From contig CAZRKC010000001.1 in NCBI GenBank assembly GCA_964600665.1, forward strand, positions 62,001-126,000: a stretch of DNA of 64,000 bases, in the 5' to 3' direction. Below the pieces are notes generated by a model. It had not been told where the DNA came from and made no database searches. It saw nothing but the letters and a program-made list of their open reading frames with translations. The DNA comes from CAZRKC01 sp964600665. GTDB taxonomy: Bacteria; Bacillota; SLNR01. Shown in pieces: positions 61,240 to 64,000 of the stretch (its first letter is position 1; each line of letters begins with the position of its first letter). The position numbers and the translations under genes are program-made.

Positions 61240-61707
61240 CTAATTAACCTGTGTTATCAAGAATATCGGCAATGTCATGTGTGATATTTGATCCTGTAAC
61301 TCTTCTATGCCATCGATATGATGATCTTCTTCAACTAAGATATCCTCTAGAATTTCTCGAGTGGCAAAGTCTTTGGCCTTACCAGCTGCCAGAATTGCTT
61401 CATTGTAAGCCTTAATAGCTCCTTCTTCTGCGCTGTGATCATTTTCCAATTGACTGATGACATCAGCTCCGATTTTAATCTCCTTGAGATGGCTGACCAT
61501 AGGAATTCCTTCTAAAAAGAGAATCCTGCCGATAAGTTTTTCTGCATGCTTCATCTCATCGATTGCTCTTTTTTCATAGTATTCATGGAGTTTATGGTAC
61601 CCCCAGTTGGCAGCCATTTCTGAATGAACCATGTACTGATTGATTGCACTCAATTCGTCCGCAAGGAGTGCATTCAATACTTTGATCAGTTCAACATCTC
61701 CTTTCAT
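61240..61707 (-). CDS. bfr: Bacterioferritin
   Basis: Four-helix ferritin-like protein of 155 residues that stores iron. Metal ligands appear in LNALLADELSAINQY (Glu), RAIDEMKHAEKL (ExxH), NDHSAEEGAIKAYNE and EDILVEEDHHIDGIEE (ExxH). The heme-binding Met region (near Met 52 in classic Bfr) is not clear. AGGAGGG lies 6-7 bases before ATG 61707. A hairpin with a full anti-16S match lies about 70 bases upstream (see findings). Monocistronic, with its own terminator. Confidence 0.9.
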   Translation of the reverse strand: MKGDVELIKVLNALLADELSAINQYMVHSEMAANWGYHKLHEYYEKRAIDEMKHAEKLIGRILFLEGIPMVSHLKEIKIGADVISQLENDHSAEEGAIKAYNEAILAAGKAKDFATREILEDILVEEDHHIDGIEELQDQISHMTLPIFLITQVN

Positions 61708-61906
61708 TTTGATACCCTCCTTTTTTTTGGATTAAATCCGAGGCTTGGTCCCCTAAGGCTTTTACGAGAAATCACCTCCTTAGGTCTGATTGACTCATCT
61801 CGTCTTGATATTGTCGCAGATTGAGAAAAACAATCGTCACCCCATGCGGAGCCATACTGATGATCGCATCATGGCTGTGCCTGTCTGATGCTGTTTTTGT
61901 TCTCTG

Positions 61907-63643
61907 TTAGTTGGATACTGGCATCCAAACCACGCCCAACGCCGTGTCCACAGAAGGTTCTGCACCCGTTTCCCCTTGGTAACCGTTATCACTGATCACA
62001 ATCATGCCTGCATTCCCAAAAGTTCCGTCCGCCACGATAGCATGACCTATGGATTGAAGTGCTGTGATTGTCGACTGGGGGAAATCCTGATGCATAGCTA
62101 GCACATTTCGCACTTGATACGGAAAAGTTCCTGCCGGAAATGCCATCGTGGTAAATCGTGGTTGGCTTACTGCCTGCTGGGCTGTTTTACCAAATTCAAC
62201 GACAGCCAGAAACTGTTGAACTTGACACTGCGATTGGTTATCCGCTCCTGTGTTTCCACCTAAAAGATACAGACTGCCGTTCTTGAGAGCCAGATACGGA
62301 TTGGATGTATGTCTAACCTTTTTCCCTGGAGTCAACAGATTCGGTTTGACATCTGTCAATGATATCATCCGCATACGATTGTTGATATGGATACCCGTTG
62401 TGCCGACAACACAGAATTCCGCTCCTAAACTCGTTGTCACTGCAGCGGCGTTGCCGTGACGATCCACGATATGAAAAGTCGTTGTGTTGTTCAAATCAGG
62501 TTCATAGTCCAATCCGCCATCGATCGGCCAAACCATGACGGATTCCGGTTGAATCCTAGCCCGTTGATTATCAGCATATCTATCTGAAAGCAACATGTCG
62601 ATCGGTATTGCCTTAATTTTCGGATCACCGATATAGTGATAGCGATCAGCAAAAGCCAGTTTCAAAGCTTCAACTTGGAGGTGAATGCAATCGGGACTGT
62701 CGATCTGCATGTTCGCAAATTCATATCCTTTCAAAATATTGAGCGCCAAGAGCATCGTGATGCCTTGGCTATTTGGCGGGTTCTCAAACACTTGGATTTC
62801 TTGATTATATTGAATTGATATCGGTGGCACGATTTCAGCTGAGAACCCGTTGAAATCTGCCAAAGTCAAATAGCCATCGTGCAAATCTGAGAAATGAACC
62901 ATTTCCTCTGCCAACGGGCCCCGGTAATAGTAGTCTCTCACTGCATCAATGGATTGATTTCGCCCGTTGACTTGATTATCTAAATAAACTTCTGTCAATT
63001 TCTCCAGAGTATTCGCCATATCGATCTGATAGACGATCTCTCCGCGTTGCAGAATTTCCCCGTCTGGCATGTAGATTTTTTTCGCATCTGGTCGCTCACC
63101 AATCACACGCTCAAACCGTTGGAGCCATCCATTCATCTGACCATTGACAGGATACCCGTTTCTGGCAATTAATATCGCGGGTTCCAATACCACATCCAGA
63201 TCCAAAACACCATATGTTTTTAACCACAACATCCAACCATCCCATGCTCCAGGGACTACAGCCTGATGCATCCCATATTCTAAAGCTCGGTGCTTGTAGT
63301 CGTCCACGGTGGCCAAAGACCCAACTGGACCGACCCCATCCAGGCTCGACACTGTGCGAGATTTTGCATCATAATATAATGCCCATGTCCCTCCGCCTAA
63401 AACACTCGAAAAATATGGTTCGACCACGGATAAAACTGAAGCGACTGCAACCGCTGCATCAGCTGCAGTACCACCCATATCAAGTATTTTTATACCTGCT
63501 TCAGTTGCAAGATGATGAGTCGACACCACTGCTTGCACATGATCCGTCCGATTCACTTCCGGTGATAAGCTACAGCCAAAATTTATCCCAGTAACGAGCA
63601 GAACCATGAGTGATAATAGTTTCATTCTATAAATACGTGGCAT
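61907..63643 (-). CDS. Gamma-glutamyltransferase, secreted lipoprotein-like
   Basis: Protein of 578 residues that should cleave itself into two chains. The N-terminal signal ends in GINFGC (imperfect lipobox). The GGT fold shows GGTAADAAVAVASVLSVVEP near residue 57, LGGGTWALYYD, and the catalytic Thr in NNTTTFHIVDRHGNAAAVT near 390, followed by GTTGIHINNRM. GGT cleaves gamma-glutamyl bonds of glutathione or poly-gamma-glutamate outside the cell. GGAGG lies 9 bases before ATG 63643. No capsule genes are nearby. Confidence 0.88.
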   Translation of the reverse strand: MPRIYRMKLLSLMVLLVTGINFGCSLSPEVNRTDHVQAVVSTHHLATEAGIKILDMGGTAADAAVAVASVLSVVEPYFSSVLGGGTWALYYDAKSRTVSSLDGVGPVGSLATVDDYKHRALEYGMHQAVVPGAWDGWMLWLKTYGVLDLDVVLEPAILIARNGYPVNGQMNGWLQRFERVIGERPDAKKIYMPDGEILQRGEIVYQIDMANTLEKLTEVYLDNQVNGRNQSIDAVRDYYYRGPLAEEMVHFSDLHDGYLTLADFNGFSAEIVPPISIQYNQEIQVFENPPNSQGITMLLALNILKGYEFANMQIDSPDCIHLQVEALKLAFADRYHYIGDPKIKAIPIDMLLSDRYADNQRARIQPESVMVWPIDGGLDYEPDLNNTTTFHIVDRHGNAAAVTTSLGAEFCVVGTTGIHINNRMRMISLTDVKPNLLTPGKKVRHTSNPYLALKNGSLYLLGGNTGADNQSQCQVQQFLAVVEFGKTAQQAVSQPRFTTMAFPAGTFPYQVRNVLAMHQDFPQSTITALQSIGHAIVADGTFGNAGMIVISDNGYQGETGAEPSVDTALGVVWMPVSN

Positions 63644-63819
63644 TGGCTAACCCCTCCATGGATAGAATGAACGATGATTCGATGATTCAAAAACGCATAC
63701 TTAATACAGTTTCTATCCAGGCTTAGCGTCATGAGCAAACCAAATTTGACTCACACCGGGCCTGACAGGTCAAAGCTGCATTCAATCTCATGGAGATATA
63801 AGAGTCCACCAATCAAACA

Positions 63820-64000
63820 TTAAAGATAGTCTTTAATACGGTCCAGATCTAAGTTTCCGCCACTCACAATGGCCACAGCTTTTTTCATACTACCTTGTGC
63901 ATATTTTACTGCACCTGCAATACTTGTGGCACCCGACGGTTCACATAATAATTTGTACCGTTCGAGTCCATATCGCATAGCTATTTTGATTTCTTCTTCA
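63820..64000 (-). CDS. Threonine/serine dehydratase-like enzyme, C-terminal end (partial)
   Basis: The last 59 codons of a gene that starts beyond the window (minus strand; it has no start here, so an ORF search can miss it). It ends YKLLCEPSGATSIAGAVKYA, then VAIVSGGNLDLDRIKDYL. EPSGA and SGGN are standard in PLP fold-type II threonine ammonia-lyases: SGGN lies near the end of the catalytic domain. Lack of an ACT domain suggests the catabolic TdcB type. 176 bases separate it from the GGT gene; nothing obvious lies between. Confidence 0.82.
   Translation of the reverse strand, partial: EEEIKIAMRYGLERYKLLCEPSGATSIAGAVKYAQGSMKKAVAIVSGGNLDLDRIKDYL

Noticed and set aside
1..64000. CRISPR arrays, IS elements, prophage or rRNA genes
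   Set aside because: No regularly spaced direct repeats, transposase or integrase motifs, phage structural genes, or rRNA sequence seen in a read of both strands.

Overview
The window looks like chromosomal DNA of a low-to-moderate GC, Gram-positive, anaerobic member of the Firmicutes, most likely Clostridia. The reasons are strong AGGAGG-type ribosome binding sites, a sigma-I/RsgI pair, a KinA-like sensor kinase, an FMN riboswitch before ribU, tRNA genes with encoded CCA ends, and oxygen-sensitive enzymes (2-oxoacid:ferredoxin oxidoreductase, aldehyde:ferredoxin oxidoreductase, flavodoxin-ferredoxin). I saw no insertion sequence, prophage, integrase, rRNA gene or CRISPR array. Species cannot be fixed from the sequence alone.

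Layout. 1-2.7 kb: end of a purine-nucleoside ABC importer (ATPase end, two permeases) with xpt. 2.7-6.5 kb: tRNA-Leu, an HD-GYP phosphodiesterase, a flavin-binding protein, an MFS carrier, tRNA-Trp and tRNA-Tyr. 6.6-10.7 kb: a sensor kinase between two MFS carriers, overlapping the second. 10.7-12.8 kb (minus): arginase-like hydrolase, atypical thioredoxin, SHOCT protein and a small unknown. 12.8-13.6 kb: ribU with FMN riboswitch and attenuator. 13.7-19.6 kb (plus): DUF6166-like protein, two amidohydrolases, an NMO/FabK-like flavoenzyme, a GalT/HIT-like protein. 19.6-30.5 kb (mostly minus): MBL hydrolase, RluA-type pseudouridine synthase, YibE/F, creatininase-like enzyme, ABC exporter, GNATs, MFS, CCA-adding enzyme, EFR1 ferredoxin. 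30.8-36 kb (minus): a catabolic operon (BtpA/SgcQ, HAD phosphatase, FGGY kinase, TIM-barrel isomerase) with a nearby MFS carrier. 36.3-37.8 kb: sigI-rsgI. 38.3-46.8 kb: VanY-like peptidase, unknown Cys-rich protein, five-repeat propeller-like protein, cupin, Crp/Fnr regulator, MarR-MATE operon, M20 hydrolase, pckA. 47-51.9 kb (minus): alpha/beta hydrolase, PLP lyase, CorA and AOR in one tight operon. 52.5-57.8 kb (minus): OFOR beta and fused gamma-alpha subunits, UPF0182. 58.1-64 kb: DUF401 permease, GT39-like protein, bacterioferritin, gamma-glutamyltransferase, and the end of a threonine dehydratase-like gene.

The most interesting item is the 646-base interval 51862-52507, the longest gene-free stretch here. 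On the minus strand it folds into at least nine local hairpins plus a longer-range pair, has no long ORF, follows a clear terminator and lies directly upstream of the hydrolase-PLP-CorA-AOR operon. I propose a large structured RNA or giant leader of roughly 500-600 nt. OLE RNA is a named family to test by size, but I cannot assign it. The rest of the window reads as amino-acid, nucleobase and small-organic-acid metabolism with many MFS carriers and local regulators.
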